A DNA stretch of 64,000 bases, from contig CBDBJR010000001.1 of the NCBI GenBank assembly GCA_965206445.1, forward strand, positions 62,001-126,000, in the 5' to 3' direction. The notes beneath the pieces were generated by a model. The model had not been told where the DNA came from, did not search any database, and saw nothing but the letters and a program-made list of their open reading frames with translations. Position numbers and translations under genes: made by a program. This document shows positions 37,001 to 40,000 of the stretch, one piece after another. How positions within the stretch are numbered: position 1 is the first letter of the stretch; every line of letters begins with the position of its first letter. The DNA comes from CBDBJR01 sp965206445. Its GTDB lineage: Bacteria > Pseudomonadota > Gammaproteobacteria > Arenicellales > Poriferihabitantaceae.

Positions 37001-40000
37001 GTCAGGCCGCTCGGCAGCGCCGGCGTCAGCGTGTAGATCAGCGCCCCGTCGCCACCACTCGCCGCCGGCAGTTGCAGTACCGGGTCGACGGCCACGCCGA
37101 CTGTGTAAATCTGCGGCTCCACTGTCACAATGCCAAAGCTCGGCAGTGCGTCGGCGGCGTCGGTCACCACCTGGCCTGTGAGATCGGCGGCCGGGTTGCC
37201 GGCCAGATCGCGCAGCGGGTTCGCGGCGGCGGTGTAGGCCAGTGTCACGGTATCGGTCGATACTACGGCTGCGCTCAGCGCCAGCGTTACTCTCGTCCCG
37301 CTGATTGTCACGCCGCCGGTGTTCACCGTTGGGGCAGTGCCCGACGTCAGCGTCAGCGTGTAGTCTGACGGTGCCGGCACCGAGGTGGTGTCGAGTTGCT
37401 CGTTGTAGGTCAGCGTCAGGGTAGCGCCGTCGATGGTGGCTGCGGTGACTGTCGGGACGGTGCCGTCTACTGTATGTGCAGCGGCATCGTCCACCGTCAC
37501 GGTATGCGTGATCTGCGCATCATCGGTATCGGCCGCGTTTCGAATCGTGCTGTCGGCGGTGTGGGTCAGCGCATTTTCATCGATGCTCACGCCGTTAGTG
37601 TCACTGTCGCCGGCGGCCACTGTGTAGCGGAACACCAGTGCCGTGGCCGTGGCGCTGCTGGTGTAGACCGCCTGGCGTGTCTGCGTGCCCACGGTCAGCG
37701 CCAGCTGCGGCCGGTTGGTGACGGTGACCGCCTCGCTGAAGGTTACTGTCGCGTCAATTATGTCGCCAATTGCATAGACGTCGTCGCCGGCGTTTGAGGT
37801 CAAATTGATGGCGGTGATGGTCGGCAACGTCGCACGGGTGGCGGTGATGGTGTAGGTCTGCGTGGTGGTGGTGTCGACAGCGGTGATAATAACGGAAATG
37901 GCCGTCGGTGTGCCTGGCGTCAGGGTAATGGGGTTGCTGGCGCTGGTGCTGGTGACGGTGTCGCCGTTGACGGTAAGCGTGGCGATGGCATTGGTGGCGG
38001 TCGGCGTGACTGTCACACTGGCGACGCTGTTGGCGACGGCGACGGTATAGGCCGTGGTGTCGGAGGCGAACACCGGGTCAAGGGGGAAGGTGTCGGTGCC
38101 GTCGGACAGGGTCAGGCCGCTCAAGGTGGCGTCCACCGCCACCAGCGGTTCGGCCAAGGCGAGTTGTGCGATGCTGATGCGCAGGCAGTCCTCCACGGTG
38201 TCGGTGGTGGCGACAATGGCATCGGCGTCGGCACGGGAGCAGACAAAATGGGCGTCGCGGACGGTTTGGTCAATCACAAAGCGGGGGTTTACGGTTGGTC
38301 TAATGGGGCCCAGGGTATTCAGCACGTCGTCAAAGACGCCGGCGGGCAGTCCGCCCGCCATGAACGGGTTGCCGTTCATGGTCAAAGTACGAATACCAAG
38401 CTCGCCCAGATCGGCATCGGGATTGTTATCGGCAAAGATGGCGGCGGGCAGTGCAGTCAGGGCGTTGTCGTGCAAAAACAAAATCCCCAGCGCCGTCAAG
38501 CCGTTAAAGATGGTGGCGGGCAGTTCAGTCAGGTCGTTGTTGTTCAAATGCAACACCTGCAGCGGTGTCAAGCCAGAAAAAATGGTGTCGGGCAGTGTAA
38601 CCAGGGCGTTTTCGTCCAAAGTCAAATTCAGCAGCGCCGTCAAGCCGGCAAAATCGCCGTTTTGCAGCGAAGTGATGCTTTCATCGGTGTTTCGCCTGCT
38701 CAAATTAAGCACTGTAATGCTTGCCAGGTCGGTGATGCTCGTGCATTCGGGGGCAGAGGATTCGCTGACAATCCTATTCTGCACCTGTGCCGTCCGGTCG
38801 CAGATATTGACGCCGGTGCTGGCGGTAATATCGATGGTGCCGGTCGTCAGGTCGTTGGTGCCCCTGTGGCCGGCGGCGGCGAGGGTGACGGACAGGGTGC
38901 CATTGGCGGTGATGTCCTCACCGCTGTGCTCCAGCGTCAGCGTGGCGACGGTGGCGCTGACGCGGGTGAAACCGCTCACGCGCACAGTCCCGTCGACGGT
39001 ATCCGTCACGCTGAAGGGGCTTGGTATCAGGGTGCCCAGGGCCGCCGCGTATTCGGTGTTGGCCAGCGTGACGGTGACGGTCGGCGCCGTGGCGGCGAAC
39101 AGGGTGGCTTCGGTCAGCGTGCCGGCCAGGGTTGCGCTGGCCGGGGTGGTGGTGTTGTTCACCGTCTGGGCCGTGAGATTGGCGGCCGGGTTGCCGGCCA
39201 GATCGCGCAGCGGGGTCAGGCCGGCAGTGTAGGCCAGCGTCACGACATCGGTTGATACTACGGCTTCGCTCAGTGTCAGTGTTACTCCCGTTCCGCTGAT
39301 TGTCACGCTGTCGACGCTCACCGTTGGGGCAGAGCCCGACGTCAGCGTCAGCGTGTAGTCTGACGGTGCCGGCATCGAGCTGGCGTCGAGTTCCTCGTTG
39401 TAGGTCAGCGTCAGTGTCCTGCCATCAATTGTTGCTGTGCTGATTCCCGGCACGGCGGTGTCCACTCGATTGACGAGGGCGGCGGCAATGGAGTTGTGAT
39501 CGAGTACTGCATCGTTGCCGATGGCGTTCTGGATGGTGCCGCTGTTGGCCGTCAGGGCGTTTTGCGCCACCTCGACCCCATCGGTATCGTTGTCGCCGGC
39601 GACCCCGGCGACCACTGTGTAGCTGAATATCAGCGCCGTGGTTGTGCTGCCGCTGGCGTAGACCGCCTGGCGCGTCGCTGTGCCCACCGTCAGCGGTATC
39701 TGCGGCGTGCCATCGGTGGTGTCCACCGTGACCGCTTCGCTGAAGGTCACCGTCAATTCAATCGCGTCGCCTTCGGTGTACGGGCCGGTGCTGATGGCGA
39801 CATCGCCGTTGACGATTGTTGGGGCGACGCTGTCTACTCTGTGCCGGGGGTCAGCGACGACTGCGCTGTGCGTGATCAGCGCGTCGGTGTCGGGGTCGGC
39901 CACGGCTCGAATCGTGCTGCTGTTGGCGTGGGCCAGTGCATCAGCGCCGATGCTCACACCGTCCGCGTCACTGTCGCCGGCGACTACCGGGTAGCTGAAT